A program made the translations under genes and the position numbers. A model generated the notes under the pieces. It saw only the letters and a program-made list of their open reading frames with translations. It made no database searches and was not told the origin of the DNA. Below are positions 50,953 through 59,867 of a stretch of DNA of 60,077 nucleotides, piece after piece. The stretch's first letter is position 1; each line of letters starts with the position of its first letter. The DNA is from Eubacteriaceae bacterium (lineage in GTDB: Bacteria > Bacillota > Clostridia > Lachnospirales > Lachnospiraceae): positions 1-60,077 of the forward strand of contig CAJTFB010000025.1 in assembly GCA_910575665.1 (NCBI GenBank), given 5' to 3'.

Positions 50953-51828
50953 TCACATTTCCTTTCTATCTTCCACCGGAATGCAGGGTCTGTCCAGATC
51001 CAACAGAACGCAGTCATGGTGTGCCTTCTGTTTTTCCTTTGGCGGCAGCTGCATATAGTCTCCAAAAGCTTCCCTGAGATATCCGTCGTAACCGATGGGA
51101 ATAGGCATCTTTCGTCCCTCAAAATCTACAAAAACTGCCTTTTCAAACCATTCTTTCCGGTATTTTTTCTTCATGTAATAAGGTCCCGAACAGAGCTCAG
51201 TAATATAGCGGCACTCCCGGATCGGATAACGGGTCATCTTTTTCTTTGCCAGCTTCCAGATCCGATAGCGGGTCTTCCTTCCCCGAAAGATCCCAAGGAG
51301 CAAGCGGCTTCCGGCTGCCATCAGTCCCCCATGCTTTTCCGGCACAGTCTGTGCCCGGAACAGCGAGTAGATCAGCGCCCACATGCACTGAAACTTCCTC
51401 TGCCACCGTCCCTCCGGATACCCGTCCAGGGGAATCACATCCAATGCCACTCCGTGGGGGATAGTAAGATCCTTCTGATAGGGTTTCACCTGGGTGGTCA
51501 TGCTGTCTCTGAGGGTGGCAAAATTGTTCCGGTCCATGTAATCCTCTGTGGTATCCGAAAGAAGATATCGCTTTCCTTTTTCATAGGAACGCCACTGGCT
51601 CACAAATACCTCATAGTCCTCTCTCGGCATAAAAAAATCCAGATCGTCATCCCATGGGATAAACCCTTTATGCCGCAGCGCACCGATACAACCCCCTCCA
51701 CAAAAATAACAGACCAGGCCCCGTTCCTGGCAGAACGCCACAAACACCTCTGCCATCTCCAAGCTCACCCGGTGCAGTCCCTCTAATTCCGTTTCCGTAT
51801 ATTCTCTCTGTTCCATCGGCTCCCTCAT
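50953..51828 (-). CDS. LicD-family phosphotransferase, copy 2
   Basis: 291 residues, paralogue of copy 1: CGGGCIGALRHKGFIPWDDD and LDFFMPREDYEVF at the start, LDVIPLDGYPEGRWQRK (about 138-154) and RYPIRECRYITELC (about 210). Its start overlaps the stop of the GT2 gene upstream by 4 bases (51825-51828). A second in-frame ATG 12 bases later, with GGGAG before it, is also possible. The two copies may modify different sites on the same repeat. Confidence 0.9.
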   Translation of the reverse strand: MREPMEQREYTETELEGLHRVSLEMAEVFVAFCQERGLVCYFCGGGCIGALRHKGFIPWDDDLDFFMPREDYEVFVSQWRSYEKGKRYLLSDTTEDYMDRNNFATLRDSMTTQVKPYQKDLTIPHGVALDVIPLDGYPEGRWQRKFQCMWALIYSLFRAQTVPEKHGGLMAAGSRLLLGIFRGRKTRYRIWKLAKKKMTRYPIRECRYITELCSGPYYMKKKYRKEWFEKAVFVDFEGRKMPIPIGYDGYLREAFGDYMQLPPKEKQKAHHDCVLLDLDRPCIPVEDRKEM

Positions 51829-52871
51829 TCCTTTTCTGGTTGGTTTTCATAGGTACAACAATTCGTTGTACTAGCATGTTTTCTTCGCCAGAATGGCATT
51901 TTTACCAGTCCCACCAGCGTTCCCACCCCGTAACTCACATGCAGAAAAAAGAACAGCGCAGGCAGCAAAAGATATCCTGGATATTTTTTCTGTCCTTTGA
52001 CAGCCAGGAACGCCATCCCCACAGCCATCAACCAGTACATGGACCACATCAGCACCGCCAGCTGAGGAAACGACAGCCACGCCAGAAGGGAAGTAAACAA
52101 TATCCCGCACAAAAAGGCAAAGGGCACAAAATGATAAAGGGACAGGCAGCCGGGACAGACGCCCACTGTCAGGCCGATCCAATAGCCATTGGCACACTTC
52201 TGTCGGCACATTTTTCTCAGATTTGGTCGGATCATCTGGTAGGAAATGATCCCTGGCACCATACAGAGCCGGAACCCATTCTGGCGCAGGCGGTAGTGAA
52301 ATTCATTGTCCTCCGTCCGCCCCAGATCCTCTCGGAATACACCCGCCTTTTCAAAGACTTCCCGTCGGTAAGCTCCGTGAAAAAATGACTTCACATAAGC
52401 TTTTTCTCCCTCTCGGCGAAATCCCGCGGCGCTGCTGCCGAACATAGAGCTCTCGGCAGTGAGAAGAACCTGCTGCCAGGAAGATTTCTCTTCTACGATA
52501 TTAGGTCTGACACCTCCTGTCACCATCTCTCCCTCTTCCAGCGCCGCTACATTCCCCGCCACAAATTCCGGCGGAATACTGCTGTGAGCGTCCACCCGGA
52601 TCAGCGCCTCCGTGGTAAATGCCTGGATGGCACAGTTCCAGCCACAGCTCTGGCGTCGTTTCGGATTGTCCACCACCTGTATGTTTAAAAACTCTTCTTT
52701 ATTCTCTTTCGAAAACTTCTGCATCAAATCTCTGGTACCATCCTCAGACCGGCTGTCCACCAGTACAACTTCTATCTGATCGTGGGGAAATGTCTGCTTG
52801 ATCAGATCCCCCAGAATCCGTGGAAGATTCTTTTCTTCATTATAGGCGACGATGCCAACTGAAACTTTCAA
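51825..52871 (-). CDS. GT2-family glycosyltransferase with C-terminal helices (ExoA-like)
   Basis: 348 residues. The GT-A domain occupies about 1-230: VGIVAYNEEKNLPRIL, VLVDSRSEDGTRDL (about 38), ALIRVDAHSSIPPEF (about 90, with the D-x-H acid site common in this subfamily) and GRTEDNEFHYRLRQNGFR (about 183). Three or four hydrophobic segments follow (about 245-325). This is the layout of ExoA/HasA-type membrane glycosyltransferases. The start is TTG at 52871 with GAGGG upstream, and a promoter lies at 52928-52956. Confidence 0.88.
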   Translation of the reverse strand: MKVSVGIVAYNEEKNLPRILGDLIKQTFPHDQIEVVLVDSRSEDGTRDLMQKFSKENKEEFLNIQVVDNPKRRQSCGWNCAIQAFTTEALIRVDAHSSIPPEFVAGNVAALEEGEMVTGGVRPNIVEEKSSWQQVLLTAESSMFGSSAAGFRREGEKAYVKSFFHGAYRREVFEKAGVFREDLGRTEDNEFHYRLRQNGFRLCMVPGIISYQMIRPNLRKMCRQKCANGYWIGLTVGVCPGCLSLYHFVPFAFLCGILFTSLLAWLSFPQLAVLMWSMYWLMAVGMAFLAVKGQKKYPGYLLLPALFFFLHVSYGVGTLVGLVKMPFWRRKHASTTNCCTYENQPEKE

Positions 52872-52927
52872 AGTTATCCCTCTTTTCGTCGTGCCAGGTC
52901 AATCCCAAATACACTTAAATACTACAT

Positions 52928-52956
52928 ATTATAAGGTAACCTCTGGATACTTGCAA
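52928..52956 (-). promoter_or_regulatory. Promoter of the GT2-LicD-LicD-GT2 unit
   Basis: Minus strand TTGCAA (52951-52956), 17-base spacer, TATAAT (52928-52933), about 55 bases upstream of the TTG start at 52871. Confidence 0.65.
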
Positions 52957-52977
52957 GTCCTTCTCCTGAAAAACTTC

Positions 52978-53006
52978 TTGCCCTTCTGTCCGGAAAGGTT
53001 TATACT
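52978..53006 (+). promoter_or_regulatory. Promoter of the GT2-GtrA gene
   Basis: Plus strand TTGCCC (52978-52983), 17-base spacer, TATACT (53001-53006), 73 bases upstream of the ATG at 53079. It is divergent from the promoter at 52928-52956. Confidence 0.55.
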
Positions 53007-53078
53007 TAAAGAAAAATAAGTACTTGCGGAATTTTTTTCCACCCTCCGGCGACGTGCTGGAATTAATAGGAGAAGATT

Positions 53079-54179
53079 ATGGGGACATTTTATCACGAAA
53101 TAGCCATTGTTATTCCCGCCTTGAATCCAGATGACCGGATGATCACTCTCGTAAAGGAACTGACGGAGGCCGGCTTTGAAAATATCATTTTGGTGGACGA
53201 TGGCAGTGAGATCAGTAATCGAAAATACTTTAAGACCTGTAAAGAAGAATATAACTGCCGCATCCTGCGGCATGTCATCAATTTTGGAAAGGGCATTGCG
53301 CTAAAATCTGCTTTTAACCACATTCTGGACAACCGTCCCGATATAAATGGTACTGTGACTGTGGACTGTGATGGACAGCATGTGATTGAAGATATCCTCA
53401 CCTGCGCCAGGCTAGTGCACGAACACCCGGATCACCTGATCCTCGGCTGCCGCCAGTTTGACGATAAGGAGATTCCCCTGCGCAGCCGTTTCGGCAACAA
53501 ATTTACAAGACACTTTATCAAACTTTTATGCGGCATCAACGTATCCGATACCCAAACCGGGCTGCGCGGCATGTCCCGGACGTTGATACAGGAATATTTT
53601 GCCAAAACAAAAGGGGAACGCTTTGAATACGAAATGAATATGCTCCTGTGCGCCAGGGAATGCCAGATCCCCATCCTGGAATTTCCCATCCGCACCATTT
53701 ACCTGGAAAACAATGAGAGCTCTCATTTTAACCCCTTTATCGATTCCATACGGATCTATAAGGTATTTCTCAAATTTATGCTCAGCTCTCTTTCCAGCTT
53801 TGTTATTGATATCGCTCTGTATTACTTGCTGGGACTGATCTTCCGCCCGCTTATCGGCGACAAAGTCCAGATCTCCTTTTTCGGTCTGGAGATCTCGCTG
53901 CTTATTTTGTTGCGCAGTGTACTATCCAGGTTGGGATCCTCCTTGTACAACTTTACCATCAACAAACGCCAGGTATTCCACAACGAATCAAAGGATTATA
54001 AAATCATATTAAAATATTACACACTGTGCATCTGCCAACTAATCATATCTGCACTGCTGGTGGACAAGGCTCTGACCTTTATCTTCTCATCCACCATACG
54101 CAAATGCATCATTGATACGATCTTATTTACTGTCAGTTTCCAGATTCAGAGGGAATGGGTATTTAAAAAGCGTAAGTAA
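53079..54179 (+). CDS. GT2-GtrA fusion protein
   Basis: 366 residues from ATG at 53079 (AGGAG six bases upstream). The first 225 residues are a dolichol-phosphate-mannose-synthase-like GT2 domain: VIPALNPDDRM, ILVDDGSE (about 37), VTVDCDGQHVIEDI (about 92, D-x-D site) and DTQTGLRGMSR (about 155). Residues about 230-365 form four helices of the GtrA/DPMS family, which usually flips or binds the lipid-linked sugar. The fusion of both functions in one chain is known in Firmicutes. It likely charges undecaprenyl phosphate with a sugar for side-chain addition. Confidence 0.88.
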   Translation: MGTFYHEIAIVIPALNPDDRMITLVKELTEAGFENIILVDDGSEISNRKYFKTCKEEYNCRILRHVINFGKGIALKSAFNHILDNRPDINGTVTVDCDGQHVIEDILTCARLVHEHPDHLILGCRQFDDKEIPLRSRFGNKFTRHFIKLLCGINVSDTQTGLRGMSRTLIQEYFAKTKGERFEYEMNMLLCARECQIPILEFPIRTIYLENNESSHFNPFIDSIRIYKVFLKFMLSSLSSFVIDIALYYLLGLIFRPLIGDKVQISFFGLEISLLILLRSVLSRLGSSLYNFTINKRQVFHNESKDYKIILKYYTLCICQLIISALLVDKALTFIFSSTIRKCIIDTILFTVSFQIQREWVFKKRK

Positions 54180-54202
54180 TATTTCTTTTGCTTACAATCG
54201 CT

Positions 54203-55159
54203 CTACTTATCATCCAATATGTCCTGGATGGCATATTTGGGTCTTCCCTTTGTCTCCATGTACACCTTCCCGATGTATTCGCCCACGACGCCGATGGCAA
54301 GAAGCTGCAGCCCTCCCAACGCCCAAATGGAGACGATCAGGCTGCTCCAGCCCGGCACCGTATCACCTAGTACAAACTGCATAATAGAATAAAACAGCAT
54401 GAGAACACTGACAAAAAATACAACAAATCCAAGCCACACGATAAAACGAATGGGCTTGACACTAAAGGAAGAAATTCCGTCAAAGGCAAATGCTAACATT
54501 TTTTTCAGCGGATACTTACTCTCTCCGGCAAACCGCTCGTGTCTTTCATAATACACCGTATCCGACGGATAACCGATCAACGGGATCATCCCTCTCAAAA
54601 ACAGGTGAACTTCTTTATAATCCTCCAGCTGCTCCAGCACACGCCGGCTCATCAGCCGGTAATCTGCGTGATTGAATACGATATCCACTCCCATCCATTT
54701 CATCATTTTATAAAAGCCCTCTGCTGTGGTCTTCTTAAAAAATGTATCCTTTTTCCGGCTGCTCCTCACCCCGTAGACCACATCATTTCCGGCATAATAT
54801 TTATCTAACATCTCATCAATGGCGTTCACATCATCCTGTAAGTCGGCATCGAGAGAGATCGCCACATCTGCGTACTCTTTGGCATACATCAACCCCGCCA
54901 GCACCGCATTCTGATGCCCCCGGTTCCGGGACAGGTTCAGCCCGCTCACCAACCGATGATCCCCGTGCAGACGTTTAATAATGATCCAGGTCTGGTCTCT
55001 CGAACCATCATTTACAAAGACGATCCGGCTGTCATCGCTGATTTTGTCCGCAGCGATCAGGTCTTCCATCTTTCGGGTCAGCTGCTTTGCCGTCTCATCT
55101 AGTACCTCCTCCTCATTGTAGCAGGGTACCACAAGATAAAGCGTACTTTTTGCCTTCAT
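54203..55159 (-). CDS. GtrB-like polyprenyl-phosphate glycosyltransferase
   Basis: 318 residues from ATG at 55159 (GGGGG upstream). The GT2 domain starts LYLVVPCYNEEEVLDET, with FVNDGSRDQTW (about 42), ISLDADLQDDVNAIDEM (about 95) and ADYRLMSRRVLEQL (about 160). Two helices follow at about 235-300, as in GtrB/YkcC/CsbB enzymes that make undecaprenyl-phosphate glucose or similar carriers. Together with the GtrA fusion upstream it could deliver sugars outside the membrane. It converges with that gene (23 bases apart). Confidence 0.9.
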   Translation of the reverse strand: MKAKSTLYLVVPCYNEEEVLDETAKQLTRKMEDLIAADKISDDSRIVFVNDGSRDQTWIIIKRLHGDHRLVSGLNLSRNRGHQNAVLAGLMYAKEYADVAISLDADLQDDVNAIDEMLDKYYAGNDVVYGVRSSRKKDTFFKKTTAEGFYKMMKWMGVDIVFNHADYRLMSRRVLEQLEDYKEVHLFLRGMIPLIGYPSDTVYYERHERFAGESKYPLKKMLAFAFDGISSFSVKPIRFIVWLGFVVFFVSVLMLFYSIMQFVLGDTVPGWSSLIVSIWALGGLQLLAIGVVGEYIGKVYMETKGRPKYAIQDILDDK

Positions 55160-55190
55160 ATTTTTTCCCCCATATCGTATATTTGTTTTC

Positions 55191-55219
55191 ATTTTATACA
55201 TTGTTGCTCTGGTTGTCAA
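55191..55219 (-). promoter_or_regulatory. Promoter of the GtrB-like gene
   Basis: Minus strand TTGACA (55214-55219), 17-base spacer, TAAAAT (55191-55196), 32 bases upstream of the ATG at 55159. Confidence 0.65.
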
Positions 55220-55239
55220 ACTTAATCTTTCCTTTGTAA

Positions 55240-55267
55240 TTGACATAAAATACAAATATGGTAAAAT
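55240..55267 (+). promoter_or_regulatory. Promoter of the TagF-DUF115/kdsB/aldolase module
   Basis: Plus strand TTGACA (55240-55245), 16-base spacer, TAAAAT (55262-55267), 50 bases upstream of the ATG at 55317. Divergent from the GtrB-like promoter 20 bases away. Confidence 0.65.
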
Positions 55268-55316
55268 AGATTGAGATGCACGTTTATGAAAAAAGATATT
55301 GAGAAAGAATAAGAAT

Positions 55317-57419
55317 ATGGATAAACGATTGAAATATAGATTAAGACAAGATCTGTCTCTTTTAAAAAACCGGATCAAATACAAATTGTACCGGATCTTT
55401 TATGTCACCCAGGATAAAATGGTCTTTTTTGAATCCTATCATGGAAAACGCTGCGGAGACAGCGTAAAAGCTATATATGATGAGATGGCAGAGGATGAGG
55501 CCTTTCGTGACTACACCTTTGTATGGGCATTTACAGATCCGAAAAAACACAGGGAACTGGCAGAAAATCCCCGTACAATCCTGGTAAAAAAAGGGAGCCG
55601 GAATTATTTTCGCTATGCGGCCGCCTCCCGATTCTGGGTAAATAATGTGACTGTTCCCGACTTTCTGATTCCTGGGAAACATCAGGTCTATATCGAAACC
55701 TGGCATGGCACACCGCTGAAACGGCTGGGCTGCGATATCGAGACGGACAGCGATCCGAGACAGTCCAGAGAGCGCATGCACAAACGTTACCGGAAAAAAG
55801 GAAAGAAAGTGACTCATTTCCTCTCTCCTTCCCCTTATTATAGTGAAAAGATCACCTCGGCCTTTGGTCTGGAGAAGCCGAAGAATAATCAGTTCATCGA
55901 ATGCGGCTATCCCAGAAACGATGCGCTCTTTCACTACAGTGAGGAACATATCGCGCAGATACGGAAACAGCTGGGTATCCGAGAGGAACAGAAGGTGATT
56001 CTCTATACCCCCACTTGGAGAGATACAGATTTTCAAGCACAGTCCGGCTTCCATTACAACGCTTCTGTGGATCTGGAAAAAGTGATGAAAGGGCTTCCAG
56101 AGAATTGTGTGCTCTTATTCCGCGCCCATCATCAGATTGGGATCTCCGGTATTATTGAAAACACACCCCAGATCATCGACGTCACAGACATAGACAATAT
56201 CAATGATCTTTATATCATCAGCGACCTGATGATCACAGACTACTCTTCTACCATGTTTGATTTCAGCGTGCTAAAACGCCCCATGGTATTTCATATGTAT
56301 GACAGGGAAGAATATGCCAATAACATCCGGGGCTTTTACTTTGACCTCTCGGAGCTGCCAGGTCCCATCACCGAAGATGAGACGGCGCTTGCCCAGGCGG
56401 TCACACAGCAGCTGGAACACTTTGATTTCAGCAAGGATGCCAAATATCAGGCCTTTCATGATAAATTCAATCAATGGGAGGATGGACAGGCTGCCAGGCG
56501 GGTCATCGACAACTGTATTGCCATTCCGGCCCACAAACCCGGACTGTGGGAATCCCTGATCCAGACATTCAAAAAAAATATGAATCGCATCCGCATCGTA
56601 TACATGATCGTTCGCTACAACATTACCGGATGGTTTAATATGCACGGGTTTTTCCTGAACAATAATGGAAGACGCCTCATGGACATGAAGGATTGCCACA
56701 AAGGAGAGCGGTGCTTTCTGATCGGTAACGGCCCCAGTCTGTCACCGGAGGATCTCCACCTATTAAGAGACGAGTACACTTTTGGAACAAACATGGTGTA
56801 TAAAATATTTGATAAAACTGACTGGCGCCCCAGTTTCCACTGTGTATCCGACAGCATCTATGCCACAAAGCTGCGGGACGAGCTATATAACAATGTAAAG
56901 TCACCCTTATTTACCATTGAGAAGACCTATCATAAAATGACCAAGCGGACGCTGGACACCACCTATGTTCACACCATCGCCAGCGAACGATATAAGGTGA
57001 GAGGAAACATCTTTGCCTACTGTATGGTGAAGGCAACGGTTCTGTCCCTTGCCGCCGAGTTTGCCTTTCATATGGGCTTCTCGGAAATCTATCTGCTGGG
57101 GGTGGACTGCACCAATCCTCATGCCGCTGGAGGTCATTTTACCGACAACTATACAACAAAAGAAATCGCCCAGACCGATATTTCCCGCATCAAAACCCGT
57201 ATGAACAAAGAGAATGTGACCACGGAACAGATCGGGGAACATATCATTGACCGGTCCCTGTTCGTCTACCGGCTGCTGAAAAAATACGCCGACCGGCATG
57301 GAATCAAGATCTACAATGCTACCCGGGGAGGGAATCTCGAAGTCTTCCCAAGAGTCCAATTGGAAGATGTTCTCGCCGCCGAAAAACCGGGGCCCGGTAC
57401 CCATAACAAAAAGAAATAG
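55317..57419 (+). CDS. TagF-like transferase fused to a DUF115/MptE-like domain
   Basis: 700 residues from ATG at 55317 (a TTG 18 bases earlier is possible; neither has a strong ribosome site). The first part (about 1-400) is a Glyphos_transf domain: ETWHGTPLKRLGCDIETD (about 125), CGYPRNDALF (about 195), LYTPTWRDTDF (about 225), LLFRAHHQ (about 260) and LMITDYSSTMFDFSVLKR (about 303). After a linker, about 445-690 matches the MptE-like/DUF115 family: GERCFLIGNGPSLSPEDLHLL, FGTNMVYKIF and IYLLGVDCTNPHAAGGHF. DUF115 proteins are linked to glycosyl or nonulosonate transfer. The chain may therefore carry two transferase activities. First gene of a three-gene unit. Confidence 0.87.
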   Translation: MDKRLKYRLRQDLSLLKNRIKYKLYRIFYVTQDKMVFFESYHGKRCGDSVKAIYDEMAEDEAFRDYTFVWAFTDPKKHRELAENPRTILVKKGSRNYFRYAAASRFWVNNVTVPDFLIPGKHQVYIETWHGTPLKRLGCDIETDSDPRQSRERMHKRYRKKGKKVTHFLSPSPYYSEKITSAFGLEKPKNNQFIECGYPRNDALFHYSEEHIAQIRKQLGIREEQKVILYTPTWRDTDFQAQSGFHYNASVDLEKVMKGLPENCVLLFRAHHQIGISGIIENTPQIIDVTDIDNINDLYIISDLMITDYSSTMFDFSVLKRPMVFHMYDREEYANNIRGFYFDLSELPGPITEDETALAQAVTQQLEHFDFSKDAKYQAFHDKFNQWEDGQAARRVIDNCIAIPAHKPGLWESLIQTFKKNMNRIRIVYMIVRYNITGWFNMHGFFLNNNGRRLMDMKDCHKGERCFLIGNGPSLSPEDLHLLRDEYTFGTNMVYKIFDKTDWRPSFHCVSDSIYATKLRDELYNNVKSPLFTIEKTYHKMTKRTLDTTYVHTIASERYKVRGNIFAYCMVKATVLSLAAEFAFHMGFSEIYLLGVDCTNPHAAGGHFTDNYTTKEIAQTDISRIKTRMNKENVTTEQIGEHIIDRSLFVYRLLKKYADRHGIKIYNATRGGNLEVFPRVQLEDVLAAEKPGPGTHNKKK

Positions 57420-57434
57420 AAAGAAGGAATGTTC

Positions 57435-58175
57435 ATGAAAATTATCGGTGTTATCCCTGCACGGTATAAATCCAGCCGTTTTCCCGGCAAGCCACTGGTA
57501 GATATCTGTGGCAAACCAATGATCTGGTGGGTGTACCAGCAGGCAAAAAAAGTACCTGAATTCGATGAAGTTTATGTGGCGACGGATGACGAACGTATCA
57601 AAGCAGCCTGCGACGAGCATACTATGAAAGTGATCATGACCTCAGATAAGCACGAAACCGGATCGGACCGGGTGGCTGAGGTAGCATCCAAGGTAGAGGG
57701 GGATCTGTTCATCAACATTCAGGGGGATGAGCCGGTCATCAATCCCGAGATGATCCAGGAGGTCATCTCCATCTTTTTCGAGGACGATTCTGTTTACTTT
57801 GGAAGCCTGAAAAAAGAGATTACCGATCCAGAGGAGATCAAAGCGACCAGTACGGTAAAGGTCGTTACGGATCAGCGGGGAGATGCCATGTACTTCTCCC
57901 GTTCTGTGATTCCCTCCAACATAAAGGACGGACATCTGGCAAGAGTGTTCCGCCATGTGGGAATTTACGCCTATAAGAGAGATTTTCTCAAAGAATTTTC
58001 CCAGATGACCCAGACCGAACTGGAGCTGGGAGAGGGAATTGAACCGCTTCGCGCCATGGAACGGGGTTATAAAATGCGCCTCAAAGAGACCAAGCACGCC
58101 TCCATCGGGGTGGATCTGCCTGAACACATTGAAAAAGTGGAGCGTGTGATCCAGGGAATCGATACATTAGATTAG
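57435..58175 (+). CDS. kdsB: CMP-Kdo synthetase (KdsB) homologue
   Basis: 246 residues from ATG at 57435 (AAGGA seven bases upstream; the ATG six bases earlier is too close to it). All KdsB hallmarks are seen: VIPARYKSSRFPGKPL at the start, KHETGSDRVAEVA (about 72), INIQGDEPVINPEM (about 95), MYFSRSVIPSN (about 150), RHVGIYAYKRDF (about 175) and IGVDLPEHIEKV near the end. KdsB couples CTP to Kdo or a close relative to form the CMP-sugar donor. Kdo is normally an LPS sugar, so in a monoderm the product is more likely a Kdo-like acid in a wall or capsule polymer. Between two DUF115-containing genes. Confidence 0.92.
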   Translation: MKIIGVIPARYKSSRFPGKPLVDICGKPMIWWVYQQAKKVPEFDEVYVATDDERIKAACDEHTMKVIMTSDKHETGSDRVAEVASKVEGDLFINIQGDEPVINPEMIQEVISIFFEDDSVYFGSLKKEITDPEEIKATSTVKVVTDQRGDAMYFSRSVIPSNIKDGHLARVFRHVGIYAYKRDFLKEFSQMTQTELELGEGIEPLRAMERGYKMRLKETKHASIGVDLPEHIEKVERVIQGIDTLD

Positions 58176-58256
58176 CCAGGCCCTGTGCAGCAGGATCTAT
58201 GATGACAGGGAATTAGCCTGCACTCCGGAACTCCCGGAGAGAAAGGAGTAGAAGAT

Positions 58257-59867
58257 ATGAAACGAGTACAACTATTGGACTGTACACTGCGGGATGGGGG
58301 ATATCTCGTGGATGCCCAGTTTGGAAATACAGTAATCAAGGGTATGATCAAGGGACTTGCAGAAAGCGGCATCGATGTGGTGGAATGTGGTTTTTTAAAG
58401 GATGAGCCCCACGAAAAGGGAAGTACGATATTTAACAATGCGGCGCAATTGCGCCCTTTTTTGCCGGAGGACCGCCGCCAGGCTTCTTACGTCTGCTTGG
58501 CAGACTACAGCCGCTACACCATCTCCAATCTGGAACCCTTTGACGGCACTTCTATCGATGGCGTCCGCGCCTGTTTCTTTAAGAAGGAACGCTATGACGT
58601 GATTGATTTTTGCCGGGAGATCACAGAAAAGGGCTATAAACTCTATGTACAGCCCGTGGATATCCTGGGTTACTCCGACGCAGAGCTTTTGGAACTGATC
58701 GAAAAGATCAATCCACTGGAGCCCTATGCCTTTAGTATCGTGGACACTTTCGGTTCCATGTATAAAGAAGATCTTCGCCGGGTATTTTACCTGATCGACC
58801 GGAATCTGAATGCCTCATCCCGCATCGGCTTCCACTCCCACAATAATCTTCAGATGTCCTTCTCCTTATCCCAGGAATTTGTGGATATGACCCAGGGACT
58901 AAGAAAGGTCGTCATCGACGCCACCATGGCAGGTATGGGCCGGGGCGCCGGCAACACCAATACAGAACTGGTCATGCAGTATATGAACCGCAAATACAAT
59001 GCCGGCTATGATATCGATGTCGTTCTCGATCTCATCGACAACTATGTGGATGGAATCCGCAGCACCTGCAGCTGGGGATACTCCACCCCGTATTTCCTCG
59101 CTGGCTCTTACAGCGCCCACGTCAACAACATCGCTTATCTGACGGCAAAAGCCGGGATATCCAGCCGGGATATCAATTATATCCTGAACCGCATCGGCAG
59201 TGACGCCAGAAAGCGTTATGACTATGATCTTCTGGAAAAAACCTATATGGAATATAACGGGACGATCCGGGATGATGAAAAAGATGTGGCACTTTTAAAA
59301 GAGAATCTTCAGGGTAAGGATATTCTGATGCTCCTTCCGGGTCACAGCATCGTCACTCACAAAGAAGAAATCCTGAAATATTGCCAGGAAAAGAAACCTG
59401 TGGTGGTCAGTGTCAATCTGCTCTCCCACGATTATCCTATCAACTATGTGTATTTCAGCAATAAAAAACGGTATAATTACTGGAAAAACGCAAGCCGCTT
59501 TAAAGAATACAAAAAAATCGTCACCTCCAATGTAACGAACGTCGAAGATAAAAATCAGCATATCATCGATTTTACAAGGCTGGTAAAATGCGGATGGGAT
59601 CAGCTGGACAATTCAGGCATCCTGCTTCTTCGTCTTCTGGACGAACTGGCCCCCGCTTCCATCGCCATGGCGGGCTTTGACGGCTACAGCCACGATTCCA
59701 GCAGCAACAACTACATGCACAAGGAAATGGAAAAGACACGAAATATCAAAAATGCCGATGAGGCAAACCGCGATGTCCAGAGTATGCTGGAAGACTATTT
59801 CAATACCAGGCAATCCGACTGCCCAATCCAGTTCCTGACACCATCCCGGTTTGAGATCAACCAATAG
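58257..59867 (+). CDS. DRE-TIM aldolase fused to a DUF115-like domain
   Basis: 536 residues (GGAG eight bases before the ATG). Residues 1-275 are an HMGL-like barrel: LLDCTLRDGGYLVD (R12, D13), VVECGF, IVDTFGSM (D163) and the metal ligands H193 and H195 in GFHSHNNLQM. This matches 4-hydroxy-2-oxovalerate aldolase and other DRE-TIM enzymes that form or break C-C bonds with pyruvate or acyl donors. After about 340 a Rossmann-like part (ILMLLPGHSIV, VVSVNLL, YVYFSNKKRYNYW, SIAMAGFDGYSHD) resembles DUF115. KdsA and NeuB are absent, so this enzyme may make the acid sugar that KdsB activates. Inference from context. Confidence 0.85.
   Translation: MKRVQLLDCTLRDGGYLVDAQFGNTVIKGMIKGLAESGIDVVECGFLKDEPHEKGSTIFNNAAQLRPFLPEDRRQASYVCLADYSRYTISNLEPFDGTSIDGVRACFFKKERYDVIDFCREITEKGYKLYVQPVDILGYSDAELLELIEKINPLEPYAFSIVDTFGSMYKEDLRRVFYLIDRNLNASSRIGFHSHNNLQMSFSLSQEFVDMTQGLRKVVIDATMAGMGRGAGNTNTELVMQYMNRKYNAGYDIDVVLDLIDNYVDGIRSTCSWGYSTPYFLAGSYSAHVNNIAYLTAKAGISSRDINYILNRIGSDARKRYDYDLLEKTYMEYNGTIRDDEKDVALLKENLQGKDILMLLPGHSIVTHKEEILKYCQEKKPVVVSVNLLSHDYPINYVYFSNKKRYNYWKNASRFKEYKKIVTSNVTNVEDKNQHIIDFTRLVKCGWDQLDNSGILLLRLLDELAPASIAMAGFDGYSHDSSSNNYMHKEMEKTRNIKNADEANRDVQSMLEDYFNTRQSDCPIQFLTPSRFEINQ

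Noticed and set aside
57435-58175. KdsB as a sign of a Gram-negative host
   Set aside because: There are no Lpx, Lpt, Wzx/Wzm with LPS core or outer-membrane genes, while many typical monoderm features are present.
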